A stretch of DNA of 64,000 nt from Bacteroidales bacterium (lineage in GTDB: Bacteria > Bacteroidota > Bacteroidia > Bacteroidales > UBA932): positions 1-64,000 of the forward strand of contig SUYV01000001.1 of assembly GCA_015060255.1 (NCBI GenBank), given 5' to 3'. A program made the position numbers and the translations under genes. Each line of letters starts with the position of its first letter. Position 1 is the stretch's first letter. This document shows positions 16,108-25,144 of this stretch, piece by piece. Under the pieces are notes generated by a model, which was not told where the DNA came from, searched no databases, and saw nothing but the letters and a program-made list of their open reading frames with translations.

Positions 16108-17689
16108 ATCTGAATGAATACAAGTCGCAGAGTGACTTTCCTTCTGTCTCGCTGCGGAATATGAAATAGACCGGGTGCTTCCCTTTGACCTTACCGAGAT
16201 TGACATCAGCCTGAAGCTCTGTCATCTCCTGAGGCAGGGAGGCATCCAGTTTTAATGAGCCGACTACCTTACCGCCCTTGCTTTCATATGGGCTGTCTAT
16301 CATTATGACGAGTTCCCCGTCCACGCCCCCTGGAACCATCAGGAATTCCAGACTAAGGTCTTTGCACTTGCGTGTCTTGTCCAGATTGAAGTATTTGTAT
16401 CCGACGATGGATCCGGCAGTATTGTTCACAACCGGCGAGTCAGGAATCTTGTGGTTGAAAGGTCCTGTGTATGAGTCTGTATCAAGGTATGTCGCCTTGA
16501 GGTATGATCCTGAGAAATAATAGTTCGGATAGTTCTGGTATGACTGCGTCGGACCAGTGACGCGGCATGCAATGCCGGCAGGAGTGTTCATGAACGGATC
16601 AAGTCCTTCAGTTGCAAACCCCTCTGATGTAACTTCTCCTTCAGAGATGTATACCTTGCCGCCCTTGCCCTTTTCCACCTTCACTTCTATCGGAGCTACC
16701 ATTGCCTGACGGCAATATTCAGACTGGCCGGCCTGTCTGTGGTAAAACACCCACCATTTGCCGTTGATCTCACAGATGCTGCCGTGTGTGTTTCCTGACG
16801 GATATGCAGTGCGGATGACGTTTCCATGTTCGTCCGTATCCCTGCCACGGCCGTCAATGAGGGTACCGCCGTATGTGTATGGGCCGAGAGGATTGTCGCT
16901 GTATGCATATGCCAGAGTGAAGTTGGTGCTTGGGAGGCCGAATTCGCCTTCGTTTGTCCACCGGCTGTATACGAATACATACTTGTCCTCTATCTTGCGT
17001 ATAGATGAGGCCTCGAAGAACCTGAATGTAGTATCCTCGGTTCTGGCAGGAATCAGGTTGATGATTTCAGTACCTTCTTTGACTGTTGCCATGGTAACAG
17101 GGTCCAGTTCAGCTGCGTATGACTTGTCGAATCCCCAATATCCATAAACACGTCCGTCATCGTCGACAAACACCGCAGGGTCGAAACCAAGGACACCTAC
17201 GGTCTCCTTCGGGTTCTCCTTGCTCCAGTTGAACACCTCGAACGGTCCGTCAGGACGCAGTGAACGTGCCATCATGCTTCCTCTGTTCCATGCCTGGGTG
17301 TTAGGATACAGATAGTATACTTTGCGGCCGTTCTCGATCCTTTCCGTCACATCAGGTGCGAACAGTACGTCGCCTTCTCCTGAATCGTTCAGCAGGTTGC
17401 CGTCGCGGTCGTATACTGACTTGAAGATGATACCGTCATAACGCCAGTTTGTCAGGTCATCTACTGATGCAGACCATACCACCTGCTCCCTTCCGCAGTA
17501 ACTCTCTACGAGAGAGTCATGTGAACCGTAAATGTACACTCTGTATTCTCCAGGTCTGTCAGGATCCTCGAATACATAAGGTTCTCCATCGGGGATGTGT
17601 TCCCACAGAGGAAGATAAGGGTTCTGCGCCGAGACGCTGAATGAGCCGATGATAATGGCGAGCAGTTGCAGGAAAAATGTCTTTTTCAT
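16091..17689 (-). CDS. GH43-like secreted glycoside hydrolase with C-terminal carbohydrate-binding region
   Basis: 532 residues with a cleavable signal (MKKTFFLQLLAIIIGSFSVSAQ). Residues ~25-350 show a five-bladed beta-propeller layout typical of clan GH-F: IPDGEPYVFED near 31, VVWSASVDDLTNW, VLFAPDVTE near 105, GVLGFDPAVFVDDDGRVYGYWG, FFEASSIRKIEDKYVFVYS near 226 (candidate acid Glu) and GNTHGSICEINGKWWVFYHR near 320. The last ~150 residues form a beta-rich domain like CBM6/35-type modules. GH43 enzymes usually remove arabinose, xylose or galactose, but the substrate cannot be read from sequence. Last gene of a minus-strand operon with GH2; convergent with the upstream lipoprotein gene by a 17-bp overlap. 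Confidence 0.8.
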   Translation of the reverse strand: MKKTFFLQLLAIIIGSFSVSAQNPYLPLWEHIPDGEPYVFEDPDRPGEYRVYIYGSHDSLVESYCGREQVVWSASVDDLTNWRYDGIIFKSVYDRDGNLLNDSGEGDVLFAPDVTERIENGRKVYYLYPNTQAWNRGSMMARSLRPDGPFEVFNWSKENPKETVGVLGFDPAVFVDDDGRVYGYWGFDKSYAAELDPVTMATVKEGTEIINLIPARTEDTTFRFFEASSIRKIEDKYVFVYSRWTNEGEFGLPSTNFTLAYAYSDNPLGPYTYGGTLIDGRGRDTDEHGNVIRTAYPSGNTHGSICEINGKWWVFYHRQAGQSEYCRQAMVAPIEVKVEKGKGGKVYISEGEVTSEGFATEGLDPFMNTPAGIACRVTGPTQSYQNYPNYYFSGSYLKATYLDTDSYTGPFNHKIPDSPVVNNTAGSIVGYKYFNLDKTRKCKDLSLEFLMVPGGVDGELVIMIDSPYESKGGKVVGSLKLDASLPQEMTELQADVNLGKVKGKHPVYFIFRSETEGKSLCDLYSFRFRDGR

Positions 17690-17711
17690 GATCTTGTAAA
17701 ATTATGTGGTA

Positions 17712-18092
17712 TCAGTCCTCCAGACTGATATGTTCGACTTCTGTAAACCATGATGCGAGTTTGTTTGCCGCTTTGGCCTTGATCTGAGGATTCACGCATT
17801 CGTATACGGATTTTATGCACGCGATAAGTGCGGCAAGGTCGTCGCTGAATCCCACGAGAGGTATGAAATCCGGCAGGATGTCGATAGGGAGTATGAAATA
17901 TCCCAGAGCACCGAGGATTATCGCCTTATGCTTCTTCGGGGTGTTCTCATCCTGTAATACATAATAAAGTACAAGGGCTGCATAGATCACTTTGCTGCCG
18001 GCCTTTTTCGCCACCTTGGCGATCTTTCCCCAGAGACCCTCCTCTGAATAATGTCCCTGATATTTTTCTATGTCCTTCGGCGCTTTGCTCAT
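17712..18092 (-). CDS. DUF1232 (YkvA-type) small membrane protein
   Basis: 126 residues. The core GALGYFILPIDILPDFIPLVGFSDDLAAL (in parts: YFILPIDILPD and GFSDDLAAL) is the diagnostic DUF1232/YkvA signature and includes one or two hydrophobic helices. A second hydrophobic stretch (VIYAALVLYYVL) precedes it. The family is widespread, of unknown function and predicted to be membrane-associated. Its start overlaps the preceding gene's stop by 4 bp, so it is translationally coupled to the deoxyribosyltransferase-like lipoprotein. No functional link to the neighbouring hydrolases is evident. Confidence 0.88.
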   Translation of the reverse strand: MSKAPKDIEKYQGHYSEEGLWGKIAKVAKKAGSKVIYAALVLYYVLQDENTPKKHKAIILGALGYFILPIDILPDFIPLVGFSDDLAALIACIKSVYECVNPQIKAKAANKLASWFTEVEHISLED

Positions 18093-18616
18093 AGTTTTTC
18101 CGTATTAATGAATTCTTCCATTGATGTGTAGAACGGCACTCCGTAATAGTCGCAGGTTATCTGCACATTGTCAAACCTGTAGAAGTCCTCTTCGCAAATC
18201 ACATGCAGCTTCCTGCCTTTCGCATGCAGACCCATCTCCAGCAGTGTTATAGGTGATTTGCTGGAGCCTATGATATACATGATTATAATGTCAGCCTCTT
18301 CGAGATGCGACAATTCCCAGCGGACCTGATAGTCCATCTCTCCCGGGCGGGACGGATCCCAGTGCCCCTGTCTCGGGTTGAACAGGATATACCTGCCGCC
18401 TCTGCTCTTGAACTCCTCAAACAGCTCCGCCTGCCAGTCCCTGCTGTTGCCCATGTCGATAGTCCCGGCCAGGAACACCTTCGTGAAGCCCCTGTCCGTC
18501 TCAACTCCCTCCGGCAGCTCTTCATGCGGCCTGAGCATATACACTGCATCCTCATCCGAGCTGCAGGAAGCAAGAACCATCAGGCAGATCATGCATGTAT
18601 GTAGGATCCGTTTCAT
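18089..18616 (-). CDS. Nucleoside 2-deoxyribosyltransferase-like lipoprotein
   Basis: 175 residues. The N-terminus MKRILHTCMICLMVLASCSS is a lipoprotein signal with lipobox LASC. The body has the nucleoside 2-deoxyribosyltransferase-like fold markers: VFLAGTIDMG near 47, a W-Q-E region, NPRQGHWDPS near 80, a QVRWELSHLEEADII-MYI stretch and SPITLLEMGLHA, in which the Glu is the nucleophile in this superfamily. The family cleaves or transfers N-glycosidic bonds of (deoxy)nucleosides or nucleotides and is normally cytoplasmic. A lipid-anchored form is unusual, and an extracellular N-glycosidase or a binding-only role are both possible. Coupled to the DUF1232 gene by a 4-bp overlap and 6 bp from the GH2 gene. 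Confidence 0.72.
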   Translation of the reverse strand: MKRILHTCMICLMVLASCSSDEDAVYMLRPHEELPEGVETDRGFTKVFLAGTIDMGNSRDWQAELFEEFKSRGGRYILFNPRQGHWDPSRPGEMDYQVRWELSHLEEADIIIMYIIGSSKSPITLLEMGLHAKGRKLHVICEEDFYRFDNVQITCDYYGVPFYTSMEEFINTEKL

Positions 18617-18622
18617 AATATT

Positions 18623-21067
18623 CTATCTTTTCTGAAGGAGGACCTGGGCGTTGCCGTTGAAGGTGTGGATGGTCACGGTCTCGGCAGACGGGTCTGGAAC
18701 CGGTGTCCCGGTCGGACATGTGGCTGCCGCTCCGGTTGTGAATGGTCTTTCGACATACTGGTATGCAGGGTCTCCGTTGCCCCAGCCGAGAATCTTCCAG
18801 CCTGCTTCCGGAGCGGTGAATTCGAGCTCGCAGTTGGCTGTAGGCACGAAGCGGCCCTTGGCGTCGCGCATCTCGACATTCGCCACCATGATGTCTCCGA
18901 CTGTCTCGTATGTCCATACTGCATTGACCGGCTCGCCGGCAGTCTCGATGCGGGTCTCCATGACCTTGCGGCCGTTCTTGTATCCTATGGCCTTTACATA
19001 TCCCGGCTTATATGTAGCCTCCCATTCCAGATGGCCGTTCACCGGCATCTTCTTGCGGCCGAGCTTCCTGCCGTTGACGATCAGCTGGACCTCATCGCAG
19101 TTGCTGTATGCCCATACGGACACCTTCTCGCCCTCATGACCGTCAAGATTCCAGTGCGGAAGTATGTGGAGCACCGGCTCCGATGTCCACCATGACTTAA
19201 GATAGTAAGCTTCGTCCTTAGGGAATCCGCAATAGTCCAGGATGCCGAATTCTGAGCTTGTGGCAGGGAATACCATAGGGTTAGGCTCTCCGCGGTAGTC
19301 GAATCCGGTCCAGTAGAACAGGCCTGCCAGGTAATCTCTCTCGGCATAGAACTTCCATCCTCTTTCAATGCAGTTATACACGCTGTCCGGACCGTGCTTG
19401 CTGCGGTTGAAGGCCACCATGCGGCCACCGCCGGCATCTACTGCCGAAGGTTTTCTGCCGTCAGTCACATTGAAGTATACTCCGCGTGTGCCGCAGCCTG
19501 TCGTCTCCTCCGAGCCGAGAGCGCAGCGTTCAGGGTAGTCTGTGCGATGCTTCTCGACAGGGTTCTGGAGTATGTAGTTGTATCCTGCAACATCTGCAGG
19601 GATGAGGATGGCCGGACCGCTGCTTGACGCCACCGTCATCAGACGGGTCGGGTCGAAGCGGTGGCAATACTCGCGCATTGTCTCTGCGATGCGTGTGCCG
19701 AACTCCTTCCATTCGATGCCCCATTCCTCGTTGCCGACGCTCCACAGAATCACAGAAGGGTGATTCCTGTCCCTTACAATCATTCTCTGCAGAAGGCGTG
19801 TGTGCTCTTCGTTGACTCCTGTCAGGCGGTTCTCCTCGATGACCAGAATGCCGAGACGGTCACATGCGTCAAGCAGTTCCGGAGTCATGGGATTGTGGCT
19901 CGAACGGTATGCGTTGCAGCCGAACTTCTTCAGCTGGAGAAGCCTCCACTCCTGGAGCCCGTCAGGAATGCCGGCTCCGACTCCTGCATGATCCTGATGC
20001 ATGTTCACACCCTTCAGTTTCACAGACTTTCCGTTGAGGAAGAATCCGCGGTCAGGATCGAAGGCTATATGCCTGATGCCTGTCACGGTCTCATAGGAAT
20101 CAACAATCTTTCCTCCGGCAGAAACTTCTGTCACTATGGTATAGAGATAAGGATCCTCGCAGCTCCACAGGTGCGGATTCTCCACAGGAATTACAGCTGT
20201 GGTGACATGGGATGCCTTGGCCTCAATCACCACTCCGCCTGCATCGGCGGTACCTGCCACATTGTCGTCAGCATCCTTCAGAATGTGCCTTACGGAGTAT
20301 TCTGAAGGGGCTGCGCCCATGTTCTGCACTTTGGTCTCTATGTGCAGTGAAGCGAGCGAGAGGTCGGGACCGGCCTCGCCGCGAAGGCTGTATGGCACAG
20401 CAAACTCCGAGTATGCGAATGTTCCGAACGGAGCAACATGGACCTTGGAAGCCTTGTTGAGCCATACATGACGATATATTCCTGCTCCTTCATAGAACCA
20501 GCCTTCCTCGAGAGTGGCGTCTGCACGTACGCATACAAGGTTCTCTCCGCCGTAATTCAGATATTCCGATATGTCATAGGTCCGGGTCGCATAGCCGCTC
20601 GGCTCGTGTCCGATGTAGAATCCGTTCACCCATATGCGTGCATCGCGGAAAATGCCGTCAAACTGCAGCCAGATGTGCTTTCCATAGTCCCCGGCAGGGA
20701 CGGTGAAGGTCTTTCTGTACCAGCCTACGCTGGTCTCCGGATATTTGTATCCCACGGTCTTGTAACCATGGCTATGGCTTGCTTCGCCAGCGTACGGGAG
20801 GTCCACCACCCAGTCGTGAGGCAGATCCACTGAGGTCCACGACGAGGCGTCGAACTTCTGGGAATACGGACCCTCATTGTGTATCGATGCCGCCTTTGTC
20901 AGGTAGTTGAAATACTCGGTGCCGCAACCGAAGTCCTTGGCTGGCGACGAGGCATCGCCGAAGGCGAACTTCCAGTCCTTGTCAAAGTTGATTCGCTCGC
21001 GCTGGCTCTGCGCCGATGCTGTGAGAACTGCAGCAATGCAGATGATGACTGTAAGAATCTTTTTCAT
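18623..21067 (-). CDS. GH2 family beta-galactosidase-like exo-enzyme, exported
   Basis: 814 residues with a cleavable signal (MKKILTVIICIAAVLTASAQ). Domain order follows GH2: N-terminal sugar-binding jelly roll (INFDKDWKFAFGD, VDLPHDW, YRKTFTVP), an Ig-like domain near 235-340, and the TIM barrel from GFFLNGKSVKLKGVNMHQDH. Acid/base WSVGNEEWG lies near residue 447 and the nucleophile region FYWTGFDYRGEPNP near 600. C-terminal Ig-like domains include one with ANVEMRDAKGRFVPTANCEL (DUF4982-like). Most such Bacteroidetes enzymes act on terminal beta-galactosides or related sugars. It lies 1 bp from the dipeptide epimerase stop and upstream of the deoxyribosyltransferase-like gene, so it is in one operon. 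Confidence 0.88.
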   Translation of the reverse strand: MKKILTVIICIAAVLTASAQSQRERINFDKDWKFAFGDASSPAKDFGCGTEYFNYLTKAASIHNEGPYSQKFDASSWTSVDLPHDWVVDLPYAGEASHSHGYKTVGYKYPETSVGWYRKTFTVPAGDYGKHIWLQFDGIFRDARIWVNGFYIGHEPSGYATRTYDISEYLNYGGENLVCVRADATLEEGWFYEGAGIYRHVWLNKASKVHVAPFGTFAYSEFAVPYSLRGEAGPDLSLASLHIETKVQNMGAAPSEYSVRHILKDADDNVAGTADAGGVVIEAKASHVTTAVIPVENPHLWSCEDPYLYTIVTEVSAGGKIVDSYETVTGIRHIAFDPDRGFFLNGKSVKLKGVNMHQDHAGVGAGIPDGLQEWRLLQLKKFGCNAYRSSHNPMTPELLDACDRLGILVIEENRLTGVNEEHTRLLQRMIVRDRNHPSVILWSVGNEEWGIEWKEFGTRIAETMREYCHRFDPTRLMTVASSSGPAILIPADVAGYNYILQNPVEKHRTDYPERCALGSEETTGCGTRGVYFNVTDGRKPSAVDAGGGRMVAFNRSKHGPDSVYNCIERGWKFYAERDYLAGLFYWTGFDYRGEPNPMVFPATSSEFGILDYCGFPKDEAYYLKSWWTSEPVLHILPHWNLDGHEGEKVSVWAYSNCDEVQLIVNGRKLGRKKMPVNGHLEWEATYKPGYVKAIGYKNGRKVMETRIETAGEPVNAVWTYETVGDIMVANVEMRDAKGRFVPTANCELEFTAPEAGWKILGWGNGDPAYQYVERPFTTGAAATCPTGTPVPDPSAETVTIHTFNGNAQVLLQKR

Positions 21068-21068
21068 A

Positions 21069-22217
21069 TCAGATTATTGGTTCCAATCCGATGCCCGGGG
21101 CATCTGAAAGAGTTATTTTTCCATTCACCACTTCCATTCCGCGGAAGAGGTCGTTTGTGATGAGGAGGTTGCCGTCCAGGTCGGCGAAGTCTACGGCAGG
21201 GGAGAGCTGCGCCGCAGCTGACACTGCGCATGATGTTTCGGTCATGCATCCGATCATGACTTTCATGCCCTCTGCACGTGCATAGTTCAGCATCTTCCAT
21301 GCTTCACGCATGCCTGTGCATTTCATCAGCTTGATGTTTATGCCGTGGTATGCTCCCTTTATGGACGGGATGTCCGCGAGTCTCTGGATGGCCTCGTCGG
21401 CGAATATCGGCAGCGGGCTCCGCTCCGTGATCCATGCATTGTCATCGATCCGTTCCTTGGCCATAGGCTGCTCGACCATCACAACACCGTTCTCCTTCAG
21501 CCAGAAAATCTCGTCCAGGGCTTCTTCCCTGTCCTTCCATCCCTGGTTGGCGTCAACGGCAAGAGGCAGGTCCGTGACTTCTCTGATCGTGCTGATCATC
21601 TCCTTGTCGTTCTCCAGTCCGACCTTTACTTTCAGGATGTTGAACCTGTCAGCGCACTCGCGGGTCTTCTCACGCACGACATCAGGAGTGTCGATGCCGA
21701 TTGTGAATGTAGTGTCCGGTGTCTTTGACGGGTCCAATCCCCACAGCCTCCACCAAGGCTGACCTAAAAGCTTGCCGACAAGGTCGTGCAAGGCTATGTC
21801 TATGGCAGCCTTCGCTGCTCCGTCCCCGGGAGACAGGCTATCGACATATGCAAGTATGGTCTCAAGCTGGAACGGGTCTCGGAACTGTCCGAGGTCTACG
21901 CGTGAGAGAAATGCCGTGACAGTCTCCACACTCTGCCCCAGATATGGCGGCATGGATGCCTCTCCATATCCCGTAAATCCCTCATAGTCAATCTTTACCT
22001 GCACTCCTGGCGTGGTTTTCCGGGAGTATGATGACACAGTGAAAGTATGGCGGAGCTGGAGTTCATATGGCTCGAAGCTCAGCTTCAGTCCTTCTCCTGC
22101 ACCCAGCCTGTTGAAGTTGAATCCGGCGCTGCTGCCTGAAGGCGCACAACCGCTCAGACCTGCCGCCGCGCCTGCGGTCAGCAGCCCTGCTGTCTTTATG
22201 AAGTCTCTGCGTTTCAT
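21069..22217 (-). CDS. Dipeptide epimerase (enolase superfamily), Tat-exported lipoprotein
   Basis: 382 residues; probably interconverts L-Ala-D-Glu and L-Ala-L-Glu or a related dipeptide released from peptidoglycan. The N-terminus MKRRDFIKTAGLLTAGAAAG followed by LSGC carries both a twin-arginine motif and a lipobox. The muconate-lactonizing subgroup residues are in order: KVKVG (catalytic Lys pair, near 196), AVDANQGW (metal Asp, near 220), VEQPM (metal Glu, near 247), FADEAI (metal Asp) and GINIKLMKCTG (second catalytic Lys). First gene of the minus-strand operon that continues into GH2, and divergent from the DUF4434 gene across 44 bp. Export before folding would be by Tat, fitting a metal-dependent barrel. 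Confidence 0.87.
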   Translation of the reverse strand: MKRRDFIKTAGLLTAGAAAGLSGCAPSGSSAGFNFNRLGAGEGLKLSFEPYELQLRHTFTVSSYSRKTTPGVQVKIDYEGFTGYGEASMPPYLGQSVETVTAFLSRVDLGQFRDPFQLETILAYVDSLSPGDGAAKAAIDIALHDLVGKLLGQPWWRLWGLDPSKTPDTTFTIGIDTPDVVREKTRECADRFNILKVKVGLENDKEMISTIREVTDLPLAVDANQGWKDREEALDEIFWLKENGVVMVEQPMAKERIDDNAWITERSPLPIFADEAIQRLADIPSIKGAYHGINIKLMKCTGMREAWKMLNYARAEGMKVMIGCMTETSCAVSAAAQLSPAVDFADLDGNLLITNDLFRGMEVVNGKITLSDAPGIGLEPII

Positions 22218-22225
22218 GTCTAATC

Positions 22226-22256
22226 TTTGTAAAGATAGGTAATTTTCTTAATTTTG
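22226..22256 (+). promoter_or_regulatory. Promoter TTTG-N19-TAATTTTG predicting a leaderless mRNA
   Basis: TTTG at 22226-22229 and TAATTTTG at 22249-22256, spaced by 19 bp, fit the Bacteroidetes consensus. The ATG at 22262 begins only 5 bp after the -7 box, where transcription would be expected to begin. The same 44 bp must hold the promoter of the opposite operon, where only an imperfect TATCTTTA -7 is seen on the minus strand. Confidence 0.72.
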
Positions 22257-22261
22257 TGACT

Positions 22262-23662
22262 ATGAAGAGACTTGCATATATATTCCTTATGGCAGCCATG
22301 GTGCTGTCATGCGGCAGACCTGCCGCTCAGAAGAAGGCACTTCCGATCACCGGAACATTCATCAACCTTCCTTATCAGGACGTCAGGAACAAGTATACCA
22401 ATCCTGCCGAAATGGACTGCACCGACCCTCAGATGTGGACGGTGAAGATCGCCGAAATGAAGAATATGGGCATGGAATACCTGATATTCATGTCAGTGGC
22501 GAATGAGGAGAAGGCATACTATCCTTCCAAACTGATGGACTGGCACTATCCTGCAGACAGGCAGAGTCCGGTGGATGCGATCATGGATGCTGCTGCAGAG
22601 CACGGAATGAAGGTGTTCATGAGCACGGGATGGGCGAAGGACCAGGACGACAATCTGCGCGACCCGGCGATCAAGGGGCGTCAGATAGAGATGATGGAGG
22701 AGCTTGCAGGGCTGTATGGAGATCATCAGGCCTTCTACGGCTGGTATCTGCCGGTCGAGGACTGCCTTGGTCCGGTGCTTACAGACTATGCAGTCGAGGC
22801 GGTGAATGCGCTCACAGCACGTGCCCGCGAACTGACCCCTGCGGCGAAGATACTCATATCTCCATATGGAATATTCAACTCTGATTTCCACGATCCACGC
22901 TATGAGGAACAGCTCTCAAGGCTGGAAGTCGACATCATAGCATATCAGGACGAGATAGGCTGTGTCCGCGAGAGGTATCCTCTGACCAACCTCCGCAGCA
23001 ACTGGAAGAAGCTCCGTGCCATCCACGACAAGACCGGAGTGGAGATGTGGGCCAACTGCGAGACATTCGCATGGGAAAGAGGAACCAACGACCGCACATC
23101 GGCTCTCGTACCTGCGCCGTTCCCGAGGCTGCTTTCGCAGCTTGCGGCTGCTACAGAAGGCGGTGCGGAGAGGATAGTATCATTCATCATGTGCGGCCTG
23201 TTCGACGACCCTGCATCTGAATATCCGCTCGGCCAGCCGGAGTGGTCTGCAAAGGCATATGAGGACTATATGACCTGGCTATCGGGCGATGAACATTGGG
23301 CTCTTGCCGAGGATTTCTTCATTGGAAACCGCGGTCCTGTGGCCTTGGAGGATGTGGATGATCCATGGGATATATATGCTCCGGGATCACATGAGATAGT
23401 TCTTGAAGACGCCTCGTCAGAGGTCATAGTCCGTCTGCTGAACTGCCATAAGGACGGCATCGTGCCACCTGCAGCCATTTCGCTTTACACCTCGAAAGAC
23501 GGCAAGGAATGGACTTTGACAGCAGAAAAGCAGACACCGGTCTGGAAGAACACAGGCCACGACGCTTTCGTGGACATGGTGATCTTTGAAAACCTGCCGA
23601 AGGCCAAACACATGAAGCTCGCCTTCACGGCAGACAACGATGTCTATCTCGAAGTACGATAA
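22262..23662 (+). CDS. DUF4434-type lipoprotein, putative TIM-barrel glycosidase
   Basis: 466 residues from ATG 22262 (an in-frame GTG at 22256 lies inside the -7 box). The signal is MKRLAYIFLMAAMVLSC. Residues ~25-310 form a putative (beta/alpha)8 barrel: ITGTFINLPYQDV, MKNMGMEYLIFMS, HGMKVFMSTGWA, AFYGWYLPVED near 155, AKILISPYGIF, VDIIAYQDEIG and VEMWANCETFAWE near 265. These match the DUF4434 family of putative glycoside hydrolases. Acidic residues at strand ends (PVED, QDEIG, NCETF) are candidate catalytic groups. The C-terminal ~130 residues form a beta-sandwich like discoidin-type domains (EIVLEDASSEVIVRLLNC). Substrate unknown. It may be monocistronic or lead into the aminopeptidase gene. 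Confidence 0.72.
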   Translation: MKRLAYIFLMAAMVLSCGRPAAQKKALPITGTFINLPYQDVRNKYTNPAEMDCTDPQMWTVKIAEMKNMGMEYLIFMSVANEEKAYYPSKLMDWHYPADRQSPVDAIMDAAAEHGMKVFMSTGWAKDQDDNLRDPAIKGRQIEMMEELAGLYGDHQAFYGWYLPVEDCLGPVLTDYAVEAVNALTARARELTPAAKILISPYGIFNSDFHDPRYEEQLSRLEVDIIAYQDEIGCVRERYPLTNLRSNWKKLRAIHDKTGVEMWANCETFAWERGTNDRTSALVPAPFPRLLSQLAAATEGGAERIVSFIMCGLFDDPASEYPLGQPEWSAKAYEDYMTWLSGDEHWALAEDFFIGNRGPVALEDVDDPWDIYAPGSHEIVLEDASSEVIVRLLNCHKDGIVPPAAISLYTSKDGKEWTLTAEKQTPVWKNTGHDAFVDMVIFENLPKAKHMKLAFTADNDVYLEVR

Positions 23663-23663
23663 T

Positions 23664-23694
23664 TGTCATTCCGACCGAAGTGGAGGAATCTAAA
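23664..23694 (+). repeat. Dispersed intergenic repeat, copy 2
   Basis: 31-nt unit beginning TGTCATTCCGACCGAAG and ending GAGGAATCTAAA, starting 1 bp after a stop codon. An ORF read through it (MSFRPKWRNLKHQY) is only the repeat translated, so the downstream gene is started at 23705. Confidence 0.8.
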
Positions 23695-23704
23695 ACACCA
23701 ATAT

Positions 23705-25141
23705 ATGTTTGAACCGAAAGTATACATAAACCGACGCCGCGTGCTGCTGGAGCAGATGGCGGCGAGGACAGCGGAGGGCAACAGGGGTATCGCTGTGTTC
23801 CTCGGCAATGTCGATGCTGCGATGAACTACCGCGGTAATGACTACAAATTCCGTCAGGACAGCAACTTCATCTATTACTGGGGCATAGATGAGCCTTGGT
23901 TTGCCGCTGTGCTGGACCTTGACAGCGCTGACGAGTGCCTTTATGGCAATGATGTCGACATAGATGACATCATCTGGATGGGCCCGCAGCCGACAGTGGC
24001 GTCAAAGGGCGAGGCGATAGGATGCTCGAAGACTCTGCCGCTGGCGGAGTTTGACAAGGCGGTCATGGCTGCCGTTGCGGCTGGCCGTCCTGTGCATTTC
24101 CTCCCGCCTGCAAGGTACTACAACCAGATGAAGCTCGCGGAGCTGACAGGCAAGCCGAATGCGGCTGTGCGCAAGGTCGCTCCTGTTGCGGCAGGTGGTG
24201 CTTCCGAGGAGCTCGTGAAGTCAGTTGTGGCGATGCGTCTGATCAAGGAGCAGTGCGAGATCGAGGAGATCGACAAGGCATGCGAACTCGGCTACTGGAT
24301 GCATACTGAGGCGCGCAGAGGCTGTAAGCCGGGCGCGCTGGAGCAGGATATCGTCGGCAGGATGGAGGGTGTGACCCTCTCGAAGGGCTGGGGTGTGTCG
24401 TTTACTACGATCCTTTCGCAGAACGGTGAGACTCTTCACAATCACAGCCACCACCAGATCATCACTCCGGGTCGTCTGCTCGTCGTGGATGCCGGAGCCG
24501 AGAGCAACACTCACTATGCGTCAGACTTCACCCGTACATATCCATGCAGCGGCAAGTTCACCACAAAGCAGCGTGAGATCTATGACATCGTGGAGCAGGC
24601 GAATGAACTGGCGTTCAGCCTTACAAGGCCGGGTACTTCATACTGGGATGTGCACTGTGCGACCGTGAGGTATATGCTCGAGCAGCTGAAGGCTCTGGAT
24701 TTCGTGCGCGGAGATGTGGATGAGATGGTTGCCTGCGGCATTTCCGGCCTGTTCATGCCTCACGGACTGGGACATAACATGGGCCTCGATGTGCATGACA
24801 TGGAGGATCTTGGAGAGAACTATGTGGGATATGGTGACGAGCGTCAGCGTTCGTCGCTTCTGGGAATGGGCAATCTGCGTATGGCCCGTGACCTGAAGCC
24901 GGGACATGTGATTTCTGATGAGCCGGGCATATATTTCATTCCTGCGCTTATCGAGCAGTGGAAGAGGGAAGGCACCGACAAGGGATTCGTGAACTATGAG
25001 AAGCTGGCTGACTACTACGACTTCGGCGGCATCCGTCTCGAGGACGACGTCCTCGTGACTCCGGAAGGAGCCCGCCGCCTCGGCCCGTACCGCCTCCCGA
25101 TCAAATCATCAGAAGTAGAAGATATAATGTCTAATGAATAA
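23705..25141 (+). CDS. pepP: Xaa-Pro aminopeptidase (M24B)
   Basis: Cytoplasmic metalloaminopeptidase that removes N-terminal residues preceding proline. 478 residues from ATG 23705; the in-frame upstream extension runs through a dispersed repeat and is rejected. The N-terminal domain (about 1-165) is of the creatinase/prolidase type. The catalytic pita-bread domain follows with its five metal ligands: LLVVDAGAE (Asp near 262), ASDFTRTYP (Asp), PHGLGHNMGLDVHD (His near 365), ISDEPGIYF (Glu near 412) and GGIRLEDDVLVT (Glu near 450). There is no signal peptide. Housekeeping peptide turnover; no obvious tie to the flanking carbohydrate genes. Confidence 0.92.
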   Translation: MFEPKVYINRRRVLLEQMAARTAEGNRGIAVFLGNVDAAMNYRGNDYKFRQDSNFIYYWGIDEPWFAAVLDLDSADECLYGNDVDIDDIIWMGPQPTVASKGEAIGCSKTLPLAEFDKAVMAAVAAGRPVHFLPPARYYNQMKLAELTGKPNAAVRKVAPVAAGGASEELVKSVVAMRLIKEQCEIEEIDKACELGYWMHTEARRGCKPGALEQDIVGRMEGVTLSKGWGVSFTTILSQNGETLHNHSHHQIITPGRLLVVDAGAESNTHYASDFTRTYPCSGKFTTKQREIYDIVEQANELAFSLTRPGTSYWDVHCATVRYMLEQLKALDFVRGDVDEMVACGISGLFMPHGLGHNMGLDVHDMEDLGENYVGYGDERQRSSLLGMGNLRMARDLKPGHVISDEPGIYFIPALIEQWKREGTDKGFVNYEKLADYYDFGGIRLEDDVLVTPEGARRLGPYRLPIKSSEVEDIMSNE

Positions 25142-25144
25142 ATA

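Noticed and set aside
23663..23704. N-terminal extension of the Xaa-Pro aminopeptidase
   Set aside because: The added residues are the translation of the dispersed repeat; the ATG at 23705 gives the normal family start.
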